From Aureococcus anophagefferens (Eukaryota > Sar > Pelagophyceae > Pelagomonadales > Pelagomonadaceae), in assembly GCF_000186865.1 (NCBI RefSeq), contig NW_008705592.1, positions 89,700 through 153,699 on the forward strand: a DNA stretch of 64,000 nt, in the 5' to 3' direction. The notes beneath the pieces were generated by a model. The model was not told the DNA's origin and searched no databases. It worked only from the letters and a program-made list of their open reading frames with translations. Positions 18,396 to 27,405 of the stretch are shown one piece after another; position 1 is the stretch's first letter, and each line of letters opens with the position of its first letter. The position numbers were made by a program, and so were the translations under genes.

Positions 18396-21356
18396 GCCGG
18401 CGCGAAGAAGAAGGCGAAGAAGGCGCCAGCGGCGTCCAAGGACGCCGACTGCGTGTACACGGTGGCCGTGCACGAGGGCAACGTGAGCGGTATCACGGCG
18501 GCATCCTGGGACATCGGGCGCATCGAAATGCTCGGCAGCGACACGCTCGACGCCCTGGCCGATCTCCTCTTCGCCCACATGCTGCCCCGCGTGCGCGACC
18601 CGGAGGACTGCGACCGCGGGGCGCACATGTGGAAGTTCGCGGCGTGCCGCCGCGAATTCGTGCCCCAGGACCAGTTCGACGTGGTCCATCCGCAACCTTT
18701 TGAAGCCGCGAAGCTGCCGACGGCGACGCCGCTGGCGGCGCTCCTCGCGCGCAAGCACCCGGTCGCCGTCGGCGGCGCCCCCTTTTCGTTCGAGTACGAC
18801 TACGGCAGGTCGACGAGGCTCGCGCTGCGCGTCGCGTCCGCGCGGCCCCGCCCCCTCGCGTCGGCCGCGTTCTTGGCGGGCGCGGGCGGCAGGACGCGCG
18901 CGGCGGCGGCGCTGCGCGTCGTGCCGCCCGAGCCGTACCCGCGCCTCGCGCGCTTCGACGACGACGCGCTCCCGGCCGGCGCCGCCGGGCCGGGCCTCGA
19001 CGCCGCCTACCCGCGGTACGCCTCGGCGTTCCTCGCGTCGCGCGCGGCGACGCTCGGGCTCAGCGCCATGGTCGCGCGCGTCGACGACGGCACGTTCGCG
19101 ACGCTCTCGGTCGGCGCCGGCGGCGACACGCTCTTCGCGCCGCTGGCGTTCGCGAGCGGCGACGAGTTCCTCGCGACCGCGGAGGCCGCGCTCGAGGCCG
19201 ACGAGGCCGCGCGCGGCGAGCGCGACGAGGACGGCTACCCCACGCACTGCGGGCAGGCGACGATGCTCTTCCCCTCCGCGCTGCCCGACGACGACTGCGA
19301 GGCGCGCTACGCCAAGGCCGCCGCGCGGGCGGACGACGACGACGACGACGGCGCCGGCGCCGACCTGGTCCGCCGCGGCGACGCGGCCGCGGACCGCGGC
19401 GTCTTCGCCGCCGCGTTCCCCGCGACGCACGCGCGACTCTTCGGCGGCGGGGCCTTCCGCTGGGTGAGCTACCGCGCGGGCGTGCTCCGCGTCGTCTGCG
19501 GCCGCGGCGGCGGCCGCGACGGCCGGTCGGAGCCCGACGACGGCCGCGTGCTCCGCGAGTGGCGCCGGCCCTTCGCCTCGCTCGACGACGTCTTCGCGTG
19601 CGTCGAGGCCTCCTGGGCCGGCGTCGGCGACGACGAGTACCCCGCGGCGCCGAGCGACCCGGAGCGGCCGACGCCGCGGCCGCTCGCCGGGCCGCCGCGC
19701 GTGCTCGCGGCCGGCGAGCCGCGGCCTCCGCCGCGCAACGACTGCTACCTGAGCGACGGGGGCGGAGAGCTCGCGCGGAGCGTCACGGCGCTGGCCCTGG
19801 GCGCGTCGTGCCTCTTCGTCGGCTCCGCGGACGGCGTCGTCCGAGTCTGGCGCCTCCCGGCCGCGGCCGGCGCCGCGCCGGCGGCCGAGGTCCGGGCCTT
19901 CGCGGCCGAGTCGGACGACGACGACGACGACGACGTCGACGACAGCGAGCTCCAGGTTCGGCGGGCGAGGATCGGCGGCCTCGCGGTGGTGCACGCGCCG
20001 GACGGGTCGACGGGGCTCGTCGCCTGGGCGCGGCAGGGCGCGCTGAAGCGGTGGCGCGTCGCGCCGTCCGGAGCGCTCACGCCGAAGCGCGACGCCGTCG
20101 TCGACGTCAGGGCCTGGAACGACGACGGCCGCCCGCACGCCCCGAGCGTGAACTGCTGCGTCGTCGCGGCGCTCCGGCGCGGCCTCCATCTCGTCGCGGG
20201 CCTCCACGCCTGCGCGGGCCACGGCGACGGGAACGTCGTCTGCTTCGACGCGCTCTCGGGCGCGCAGGTCGGCACGTGGCGCGGCCACGGCGCCCCGGTC
20301 TACGGCGTCGCGGTCGTGCCCGACGGCGTCGCGTCGGTGAGCATGTCGTCGTCGGCCGAGACGCTCATCCTCTGGTCCTTCAAGTCGGGGAAGAAGGGCA
20401 GGAGGCTCCGCGAGATCGAGCTGGGGAACCACGCCTGGCGACGGGCGCTCCGCGCGGGGCGCGGGATGCCGGGGCACGCCGTGCCCGAGCTCGCCCTCGA
20501 CGAGCTCCACGAGGTCAACGGCGCGGCCGTCGTCGGCGGCGACCTCGTGCTCGTCGCCAACTTCGGCGACGTCCTGCGCGTCCTCGACGCGTCGACGCTC
20601 GCGACGAAGCGGACGCTCAACCTGGGCCTCCACGGCGGCGAGGGCGGCGAGGGGTTCACCGTCGCGGTCGCCGCATCGGCGACGCGATTCTGCGTCGCGA
20701 ACGCGGACTGCCACCCGTGCTTCGACGACGACGTCGACGACAGCCGCCTGCCGACGCGGGCGACGGCGCTCGTCGTCGACGCCGCCGCGCTCGCGGCGGC
20801 GACCGCGGCGCCGCCGGACAAGGGCGAGGCGCGCGCGACGAAGTACGTCGACGACGACGAGGAGGACGAGGAGGACGAGGACGAGGACGACGACGAGGAC
20901 GACGAGGACGACGAGGACGACGAGGACGAGATGGTCTTCGGCTCCTCCGAGCGGCGCCGCCGCGACGAGGAGCACGACCGCCTCGGAAAGCACCGCCCCG
21001 ACGTCGCGGGCCGCGTCCACTTGCCGCTCACCGCGCCCGCCGAGCGCGAGGGCGAGGAGCGGCCGCGCTCCACCGCGGGCTACGACCATCTATGCTGGCT
21101 GGAGCGCAGGAGATCCGGCCTCAAGGGACCGATCACGCTCGCGCTCGACGATCGCGTCGCCGTGGCGGGCTACGTGGACGGCACCGTCGCCGTCGCCGAC
21201 CTCCTCGACGCGGCGCCGGGCGGCGACGCGAGAGCCCACGCGGCCGTGAGCTTCCTCGCCAAGAACATGTGGGACTCCGACCCGGTGCCTTCCATGTCGC
21301 TCGACGACTTTGAAGAGGAGCGAGACGACAGTGGCGACCAGTGCGCCATCTCCTAG
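18393..21356 (+). CDS. WD40-repeat protein with acidic C-terminal tract
   Basis: 987 residues, single exon. The N-terminal ~440 residues are unrecognised. Residues ~460-790 contain several beta-propeller repeats (CLFVGSADGVVRVWRL, GHGDGNVVCFDALSG, GTWRGHGAPVYGVAVVPDG, SSAETLILWSFKSGKK). An acidic Asp/Glu tract lies at ~818-846 and a final blade-like VAVAGYVDGTVAVADLL near 930. WD40 propellers are protein-interaction platforms. The start codon lies inside the third copy of a 20-bp tandem repeat, only 139 bp after the stop of the EF-hand gene. It converges on the PPAT gene with a 41-bp gap. The specific function is unknown. Confidence 0.8.
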   Translation: MAGAKKKAKKAPAASKDADCVYTVAVHEGNVSGITAASWDIGRIEMLGSDTLDALADLLFAHMLPRVRDPEDCDRGAHMWKFAACRREFVPQDQFDVVHPQPFEAAKLPTATPLAALLARKHPVAVGGAPFSFEYDYGRSTRLALRVASARPRPLASAAFLAGAGGRTRAAAALRVVPPEPYPRLARFDDDALPAGAAGPGLDAAYPRYASAFLASRAATLGLSAMVARVDDGTFATLSVGAGGDTLFAPLAFASGDEFLATAEAALEADEAARGERDEDGYPTHCGQATMLFPSALPDDDCEARYAKAAARADDDDDDGAGADLVRRGDAAADRGVFAAAFPATHARLFGGGAFRWVSYRAGVLRVVCGRGGGRDGRSEPDDGRVLREWRRPFASLDDVFACVEASWAGVGDDEYPAAPSDPERPTPRPLAGPPRVLAAGEPRPPPRNDCYLSDGGGELARSVTALALGASCLFVGSADGVVRVWRLPAAAGAAPAAEVRAFAAESDDDDDDDVDDSELQVRRARIGGLAVVHAPDGSTGLVAWARQGALKRWRVAPSGALTPKRDAVVDVRAWNDDGRPHAPSVNCCVVAALRRGLHLVAGLHACAGHGDGNVVCFDALSGAQVGTWRGHGAPVYGVAVVPDGVASVSMSSSAETLILWSFKSGKKGRRLREIELGNHAWRRALRAGRGMPGHAVPELALDELHEVNGAAVVGGDLVLVANFGDVLRVLDASTLATKRTLNLGLHGGEGGEGFTVAVAASATRFCVANADCHPCFDDDVDDSRLPTRATALVVDAAALAAATAAPPDKGEARATKYVDDDEEDEEDEDEDDDEDDEDDEDDEDEMVFGSSERRRRDEEHDRLGKHRPDVAGRVHLPLTAPAEREGEERPRSTAGYDHLCWLERRRSGLKGPITLALDDRVAVAGYVDGTVAVADLLDAAPGGDARAHAAVSFLAKNMWDSDPVPSMSLDDFEEERDDSGDQCAIS

Positions 21357-21397
21357 GCGCGGCTTCCCGCGGACGCGCGCGCCATTTTAAAATGCCC

Positions 21398-22524
21398 TTA
21401 CGAGTCCGCCTCCCGGAGCGCGCTCGAGGAGAGCTTCGGCGCGGCGGGCTCGGTCGACTCGGCGCCGACGAGGTCCACGACGACGAAGCGCAGGGGCTCC
21501 GCGATGCCGTTGTCCGCGCGCATGGCCGCGAGCTTGTCCGCGCCCGCCACCGTCTCCCGGGAGATGACGAGCGCCGTGATCTCGGCCATCGTCGCGGCCT
21601 TGGGCGGCGCCTTGGGGTCCAGGAGCGCGCTGAGGCTCACGGCGAGGCCCGGCCGGCAGGCCTCGAGGTAGGCCTTCGCCGTTTCGGACCGCCGCTCGAA
21701 GGGCCAGAGCTTCTCCGCGTGCGCCTTCTTCGCGAGCAGCGCGTCGCCGGCGACGCCGACGTAGACCGTCTCCTCGCAGACGCAGGCCGTCGCCGCCAGC
21801 AGGAGGCGGTGGCCCGCGTGCAGCCGGTCGAAGGTGCCTCCGACGGCCACGCTCTTAAAGGCCATCGCGGCGCTGTCGCCGCCGCCGTCGTCGGCGAGGC
21901 GCGCGGCGGCGAGGCGCGGCGCGTCCGTCGCCGGCCCGGCGGCGACGGGGAGGCCCGGCAGCGCCCCGACGAGCGACGTCTCAGCGGCCGTGGGCCCGAA
22001 GCCGACCTGGGCAGGACAAGAGTGCGAAATTCCCAACTTCAAAGGCTCCTATCTCGGTCGTTTTCCGCTCGTTTCGGCTGATTTTTGGACGAGCGATCAT
22101 CTCTCGGAGCGCTCTCGAAGCGTAGGTGCTGTTTCCGAAACGTGCGCGCGCGAAACACTCACGTTGAAGCGACGTTGAATCACCCTTTTCCTGCCCCGAA
22201 GCCGACGACGCGTGCGCCGGACGCGCGCGCGGCCGCGACCGTCGCGCCGGCGGGGTAGCGCGCGTAGCCGCAGCAGTTCAGCAGGGGCACGACGTCGAGC
22301 GTCGGCGACGGCAGGCACTCGAAGGCGGCGCCGAGGCCCCGGAGCAGCGCGGGCGAGGCGACCGTCTCGTCCGCCCAGTCCCCGAGGAAGAGCACGTCGA
22401 CGCGCGCGTCGGGCGCACCGAGCTCCGACGCGAGGGCGAGCGCCGACGCGAGGCGCGCGCACCAGCCCTCGGCGACCTCGACGACGGCGAAGAGGCGGGT
22501 TGGGCGGGCGTCGAGGGCGCTCAT
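21398..22524 (-). CDS. Phosphopantetheine adenylyltransferase (CoA synthase PPAT type)
   Basis: Two exons (22524-22207 and 22006-21398) separated by a family B introner give 308 residues from the ATG at 22524; an in-frame ATG at 22605 would add 27. The C-terminal half has the eukaryotic PPAT pattern: AVGGTFDRLHAGHRLLL (nucleotidyltransferase GTFD and HxGH), TVYVGVAGDALLAKK, ITALVISRET and a KLSSSALRE tail. It transfers AMP from ATP to 4'-phosphopantetheine in CoA synthesis. The N-terminal ~105 residues resemble the extension before PPAT in CoA synthase. No dephospho-CoA kinase domain is fused here, so that step must be encoded elsewhere. The shorter start leaves room for a promoter after the kinase gene. 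Confidence 0.85.
22007..22198 (+). mobile_element. Introner family B copy (B3)
   Basis: 192 bp with perfect duplication AAGCCGAC (21999-22006, 22199-22206), antisense in the PPAT gene. Donor GT (GTCGGC), acceptor CCCAG. The unused end reads CCTGCCCCG, one change from the acceptor form. Confidence 0.9.
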
Positions 22525-22634
22525 TCTCCGGCTGTGGCAACTCGCTGACTTCAATGAGAACCTCAACATGCGTCCGCAGTGGACGACGAGCTCGTCCGTG
22601 GCCATGCTTCAAGTAAACAGAGCATGCGCCGTGC

Positions 22635-23681
22635 CTACGCGCCGCGGAGCGCGGCGGCGCAGGCGGCCGCCGCGGGCCGCGCGTCCGGGTCCCGCGCGAC
22701 GAGCGCGTCGACGAGCCGCGCCAGCGGCCCCTCGCAGGGCCGGCCGCCCCGGAGGTGCTCGAGCGCGAGGGCGCGCTCCATCGTCGTGGGGAAGACGCGG
22801 AGCAGCTCGAAGAGCACGACGCCGAGGCCCCAGACGTCCGACGGCCGCGCGTCGCGCGGGGCCACGCCGGGGGGCAGGCGCCGCTCGGGCGCGCCGTCGA
22901 GGCTCGCGGCGGCCGGCGCGCGGTCGTGGCGCGCCGCGAGGCCGAAGTCGCCGAGGCGCCACGTCCCGCGGCCGTCGGAGAAGACGTTGCGCGGCGCGAC
23001 GTCGAGGTGCGCCCAGCCCCGGGCGTGGACGTGCGCGAGCGCCGCGGCGACGTCGCCGCCGACGGTCTTCGCGGCGGCGACGAGGCCCGCCGGGCTCGCG
23101 TCGCGCGTCGAGCCGTCGAGCCAGCTCCGGAGGTCGCCGCCGGCGCAGAGCCCGAGCTGGAGGACGCCGACGGTCTCGTCCTCGTACTCGTCGTCGGACT
23201 CGGACTCGCTGTCGTCGGCCCGCGCGGCCGCCGCGAAGCGCCGCGCGGCAACGCCGGTCTCGAACCACGCGGTGACGTAGCTGACGACGTTGCCGTGCGC
23301 CCCGATGGCGGCCATCGCGCGCGCCTCGCCGCGGGTCTCCGCGGCGTGCTGCAGCTTCAGCGCGTAGGTCGCGCCGTCCAGGCGGTGGCGCGCCGCGATG
23401 ACGCGGCCGAAGCCGCCGCGGCCGAGCGCTCCGACCGCGTCAAAGTCCGCGGCGAGCCGCGACGGCGGCGCGTCGTCCGGCGCCGCGGGCGCCGGCGGCG
23501 GCGAGACGCGCGGCCAGGGCTTCGCGCGCGATGCCGTCGCCGCATCGATGGGCTGCGGCGCGGCGTCGACGGACCGCCGCTCCAGGCGATCATTTATTGA
23601 TAGCTGGCCGAGGGCGCGGGCGCGCTCGGCGACGCCCGTGCGCAAACCCGGCACGAGCCGCCGCGCCGGCGTGCGCATCAT
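22635..23681 (-). CDS. Protein kinase (eIF2-alpha/Wee1-like) with unusual catalytic loop
   Basis: 348 residues. The kinase domain starts near 80: GRGGFGRV (88-94), YALKL with Lys109, Glu119, an acidic insert between beta4 and beta5 (~157-170), LQLGLCAGGDLRSWL, the catalytic loop HLDVAPRN (225-232) and GDFGLAA (244-250), then SDVWGLGVVLFELL. Insert position and YVTAWFE resemble eIF2-alpha kinases and HLD resembles Wee1 HMD, while DxAxxRN is the tyrosine-kinase loop form and replaces the Ser/Thr-kinase Lys. Catalytic Asp227, Asn232 and DFG are intact, so activity is plausible. No regulatory domain is fused; the ~75-residue N-terminus is low complexity. The stop is 110 bp upstream of the PPAT ATG chosen here. 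Confidence 0.8.
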   Translation of the reverse strand: MMRTPARRLVPGLRTGVAERARALGQLSINDRLERRSVDAAPQPIDAATASRAKPWPRVSPPPAPAAPDDAPPSRLAADFDAVGALGRGGFGRVIAARHRLDGATYALKLQHAAETRGEARAMAAIGAHGNVVSYVTAWFETGVAARRFAAAARADDSESESDDEYEDETVGVLQLGLCAGGDLRSWLDGSTRDASPAGLVAAAKTVGGDVAAALAHVHARGWAHLDVAPRNVFSDGRGTWRLGDFGLAARHDRAPAAASLDGAPERRLPPGVAPRDARPSDVWGLGVVLFELLRVFPTTMERALALEHLRGGRPCEGPLARLVDALVARDPDARPAAAACAAALRGA

Positions 23682-24595
23682 GGTCTAGTGTTGCTTACAC
23701 TGGCTGCACTGCGGCAGCGTCTCGAGCAGCGCTCGCGGCTACGAAGGCTGCACCGCCGCAGCGTCGCCAGGCGCCTCAGCGCTACGCAAGGAGAGCCATC
23801 GTCCTCTCACCGAGATCAGGGAATTTTCTCAAAATCTTTCCACAAGGGCCGGGGGGGCAAATCAGCCTGCCGAGCGCCAGCCCCCCACGCTGAGTGCCCC
23901 AGCTGACTCAAGTCCCGCCCTCACGGGCTACGGGCAGTCCGGGAAGGGGACACGGCAGGCGCGACCCGAGCGCAGCGACACTGAGCTGCGTCGCTCCCTC
24001 CCTCTCGCCGAGGCGGAGACCGAGCAGGCCGCGCCCGGGCCGCGGCCGCCGCGCGGCGCGGAGCCTGCGTCGCTTGAGGAAGTCGCTGGGCGACGACACC
24101 GTGGCGAGCGCACCAAAAGCGAAGAGCAGCCACGGCATGGTCCTTGTCGCAAGGTACCCGATCGACCCAAGTGCCGCGGTGAAGTCGATCTGAAGAGCTC
24201 GCAGCGTCGGCTGCCCCGCCAGGCCGACGTGTTGCTCAACCCCACGTTCCCGTGCATCGACGCCTCGAGCGCCTCGGGCTCCGCGGCGAATATCAAGAAG
24301 CTCTTTTTGTGTGTTGATTGGCTGCGGATCGTGCTGATGAAGATCATGTCAAGAAATCGCAGCGAGGCCCTCCTTGCCGCCATCACGCGGGTGTACTACA
24401 AGGTCATCGCTGCGCTGGTCGTGGAGCTCAGGAAGGACGCGGAGGACAAGACCAACGAGACGGCTCCCACCCTCGTCTCGATCGTCTCGTCGTACAAGTT
24501 CATAGCGACGCGCCGCCGCTCCGGAGCTCCGCGCCGCCGCTGAAGGAGCCCATGGGGGGCACGCCCGCCGCGCAACAACCCCCATATCACGCCCC
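23682..24595. other. 914-bp region of lower GC without a confident gene
   Basis: Base composition is clearly less GC-biased than around it. The best coding candidate is a plus-strand frame ending at 24543 (ADVLLNPTFPC, LFLCVDWLRIVLMKIM, LRKDAEDKTNETAPT) that reads like a protein C-terminus and follows a possible acceptor at about 24221. A minus-strand frame starting MPWLLFAFGALATVSS (24138) looks like a signal peptide. None has a complete, supported structure. Confidence 0.35.
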
Positions 24596-25516
24596 CTACC
24601 TTACGCCCCCCCGCCCCGCCACGTACCGCGCGAGGATCGCGGCGTCCGTCGCGTTGTAGGCGGGGAACCCCCGCGCGGGCGCGGGCGGCGCGTCCACGCG
24701 CCCGACGCAGCGCGCGTGCTTCCGCGTCGTCCGGTAGACGCCCGCGTCGACGAAGGCGCGCGCGTTGCCGTAGGCCAGCACGGCGTGGTGGGCCGTGCGC
24801 GTCTGCGCGTGTGCGCGCCTCAACCGCGACGTCACGAAGCCCTCGGCGACGTCGCGGCCGTCCCACCGGGCCGCGTAGGTCCGCGCCGCGCCCGGCGACC
24901 CGACGAAGAAGTCGTCGACGAGCCGCTCGCCGTTGCCGCCCCCGGTCCACGGCACGGCGGCGCCGTCGCGGACCGCGCAGGGCACGTACGCGCAGGACCC
25001 CGCGGGGCACGCGTAGGCCCGGAGGTCGAGCGACGCGAAGAGCACCGTGTCGGGCCGGCACCGGACGACGAGCGCCGTCGTCTCCGACGCGCCGCTCGCG
25101 TCGAAGCGCTCGAAGGCGCGGGCCACGAGCTCCCACTGGAAGGCGAAGCTGCAGATCTTCCGGCCGCCGCAGTTTTGTATTCGCGCGAGCGCGCGGCGGT
25201 CGGTTCCGTAGAACGCGCGCGTCCGCGCCGCGTCGTGGGGGAGCAGCTCGCAGGCGTCGAAGCGCTCGCGGCCGCAGAGGTGGCGCGCCGCGGCGGCGAG
25301 CTCGCCCTGGCCCGCGCCGAAGGACGCGGCGAGGCCCAGGTACCAGCGGCGCCGCCCGCCGTTCGTCTCCACGAGGTGCCGGCGCGTCGACGGCCACGTC
25401 ACGAGCAGCGTGCGCAGGCCGCCGGCGAGCAGCAGGGCGTAGCGCGGCGACGACGATTCTTGCAGCTCCTCCGCGGCGACGACCGCGACCAGCAGGAGCC
25501 GCCGGAGGCGCACCAT
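24596..25516 (-). CDS. Predicted secreted / ER-luminal protein of unknown function
   Basis: 306 residues from the ATG at 25516. The start MVRLRRLLLVAVVAAEE looks like a signal peptide. The rest is soluble, with Cys spaced as if disulfide-bonded (CGRERFDACELL, CGGRKICSF, CPAGSCAYVPC). The stretch TTALVVRCRPDTVLFASLD, with its RxDTV-like core, and the later DDFFVGSP resemble Golgi glycosyltransferase-like proteins in fold order, but I cannot assign a family. A longer frame beginning at an upstream ATG (25567) is possible. The 98 bp upstream contain the palindrome ACGTTGATCTTCAACGT. Confidence 0.6.
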   Translation of the reverse strand: MVRLRRLLLVAVVAAEELQESSSPRYALLLAGGLRTLLVTWPSTRRHLVETNGGRRRWYLGLAASFGAGQGELAAAARHLCGRERFDACELLPHDAARTRAFYGTDRRALARIQNCGGRKICSFAFQWELVARAFERFDASGASETTALVVRCRPDTVLFASLDLRAYACPAGSCAYVPCAVRDGAAVPWTGGGNGERLVDDFFVGSPGAARTYAARWDGRDVAEGFVTSRLRRAHAQTRTAHHAVLAYGNARAFVDAGVYRTTRKHARCVGRVDAPPAPARGFPAYNATDAAILARYVAGRGGVR

Positions 25517-25615
25517 AGCCGGGCAGCCCTTTGTCAGAAAAGAACGTTGATCTTCAACGTGAAGCATTGCGCGACTTCTGAGCGTGATCCGTGTGTTCAA
25601 AGACCGACGCGCCGA

Positions 25616-27289
25616 TTAGAGCGGCCGCGCGTTGATCTTGGGGAGCGTGAGGGACATGGAGGACGCGGAGTGGTAGGAGTGGGCGTCGACCTCGAAGACG
25701 TGGAGGGCCGTCTCGGAGACGCCCGGCGGCGGGACCGCGTAGGAGAGGAGGGGCCGCGTGGGCGGCGCGGCGGCGACGCGGACGCGCGCGGCGCGCGCCT
25801 TGGCCGCGCCGTGCTCGAAGGTGCGCGCGCGCTGGCGGCTCGACTGGCGCGTGTGGCGCCGGCCGACGAAAGGGTCGCGGAGCGGGCCGACGGCGCCCCA
25901 GTCGCTCGCGTGCGTGAGGCGCACGTTCTCGTCCTCGACGTCCTGGGGCGTGCCCAGCGCCGGCGAGGACCGCGAGTAGGCCAAAGGGTGCGCGCCGGCG
26001 AAGGGGTCCACGGACTCGGGCCCGGGCAGCGCGGGGCTCGGCAGCTCCGCCTCGGACCGCGAGCCCCGCGCGAGGCGGTCGGCGAGGCCCCGCGTCGGCG
26101 ACGCGGCCTCGTCGGCGGACTCGAGCGTCGACGCGAAGGACGCGCCCGCGTCCGCGCCGTCGCGCGCGCCGCCGGACCGCAAGCTCTCGTAGGACGCGCG
26201 CGACCGGTGGTCCGGGTCCTCGAGCATGGGCGCGCCCGCGAGCGAGCGCGCGCCCTGCTTGACCGTGACGCCCGCGGCGCAGCCGAAGCCGCCCTCGCCG
26301 GCGACCATGGACGGCTGCTCGAGCGGGCTGACCTTGAAGTAGCGGCGGAACGCGGCCTCGGCCGCGTCGCGCCGCGCGTCGGCCGCGGACGGCGCCTTGG
26401 CCTCGGAGTCGCGGCCCTTCTTTTTTTTCGTAGAATGCTTCGGCGGCGGCGACTTGGCCGGCGACGGCGCGAGGGGCTGGCGCTGGACGCCGCGGACCGC
26501 GTAGTGCGGCGACAGCGCGGACTCGGCCTTGCCCGGGGGCACGATCTCGAGGATGGCGCCGTCGGGCGTCAACGTCCACTTCTTGCCCTTGGACTTGATG
26601 GCGTGGATCTTCTTCTTGAAGAGCTCGTCCTCGTCCGCGAGGCGCCGCGCCTCGAGCACGGACGCCTCGTCGTCGACGCTGGGCTCGCGGCTCTTGGCCT
26701 TGTCGGGCCACTTGTAGCCCTCGGGCACCATGAGGTCCGTGCGCTTGTCCTCCTCGCTGATGTTGAACATGATGGGCTCGGGCTGGGGCTCGCCCTTGCG
26801 CGATCCCGCGGCCGACGGCGGCGGCTTCCGCCGCTTGCCCCGCTGCGACATCGTGGACCTAGCGCTGGACGGCTGGGACCCCGGGTGGGCGCTCGGCGGC
26901 GGGCTCAGCGGGAGGTCCAGCGCCTTGACCGTGGCCTTGGAGGGCAGCGCGCCGCGCGCCCACCGGTCGGCCTCGCCGGGGTCCGGCTCCGCGGGCGGTT
27001 TCAGGAAGGCCTCGCCGCTCGGCACCTCGTCGTGGGCCAGGTCGCCCCAGGCGAGCACCGTGAAGAGGGACCGGCACATGTACTCCGCCGTGAACGCCGG
27101 CGTGAGCTTGTCCACGGCGGCGACGGTGATGGCCTCCACGGTCCGGTCCCAGACGTCACTTAACAGCTCGCAGACGACCTCCTCGCCCGCCGCGTCGAGG
27201 GCCGGCGCGGCCTCGTCGTTGGACCGCCGCCGCGTCAGGCCCTTGACGTCCGACTTCCGGCCCGCGGTCGACTTGCGCGCCTCCGCCAT
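25616..27289 (-). CDS. C2orf81-like protein
   Basis: 557 residues from MAEARKS at 27289; an upstream ATG at 27382 would add 31 residues but would leave only 23 bp to the divergent PP2C start. Residues ~35-115 match the conserved N-terminal block of vertebrate C2orf81 as I recall it: an acidic helix (VCELLSDVWDRTVEA), then AWGDLAHDEVPSGE and DRWARGALPS, corresponding to EWRFLARDEGES and DSWAQGSVP. The remainder is Ser/Pro/Lys-rich and probably disordered; the molecular function of C2orf81 is not established. Single exon, sharing a bidirectional promoter with the PP2C gene. Confidence 0.6.
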   Translation of the reverse strand: MAEARKSTAGRKSDVKGLTRRRSNDEAAPALDAAGEEVVCELLSDVWDRTVEAITVAAVDKLTPAFTAEYMCRSLFTVLAWGDLAHDEVPSGEAFLKPPAEPDPGEADRWARGALPSKATVKALDLPLSPPPSAHPGSQPSSARSTMSQRGKRRKPPPSAAGSRKGEPQPEPIMFNISEEDKRTDLMVPEGYKWPDKAKSREPSVDDEASVLEARRLADEDELFKKKIHAIKSKGKKWTLTPDGAILEIVPPGKAESALSPHYAVRGVQRQPLAPSPAKSPPPKHSTKKKKGRDSEAKAPSAADARRDAAEAAFRRYFKVSPLEQPSMVAGEGGFGCAAGVTVKQGARSLAGAPMLEDPDHRSRASYESLRSGGARDGADAGASFASTLESADEAASPTRGLADRLARGSRSEAELPSPALPGPESVDPFAGAHPLAYSRSSPALGTPQDVEDENVRLTHASDWGAVGPLRDPFVGRRHTRQSSRQRARTFEHGAAKARAARVRVAAAPPTRPLLSYAVPPPGVSETALHVFEVDAHSYHSASSMSLTLPKINARPL

Positions 27290-27405
27290 CGTCGGGAGCG
27301 GCCCCCGCGCTAATGGGCGCTCCAAGGAGTATCTTCGGGGCCGACCGTGCTTTTTGGCGGCGGCGCTGATGGAGCGTGCCATGTCGCCGAGCGGCCGATA
27401 GTGAA

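Noticed and set aside
16373..21089. Long minus-strand frames opposite the EF-hand and WD40 genes
   Set aside because: They are antisense shadows produced by extreme GC3: rich in Arg, Ala and Val, with no recognisable motif.
23682..24595. A structural RNA or tRNA cluster in the lower-GC region
   Set aside because: No cloverleaf, B-box or other RNA signature could be recognised by eye.
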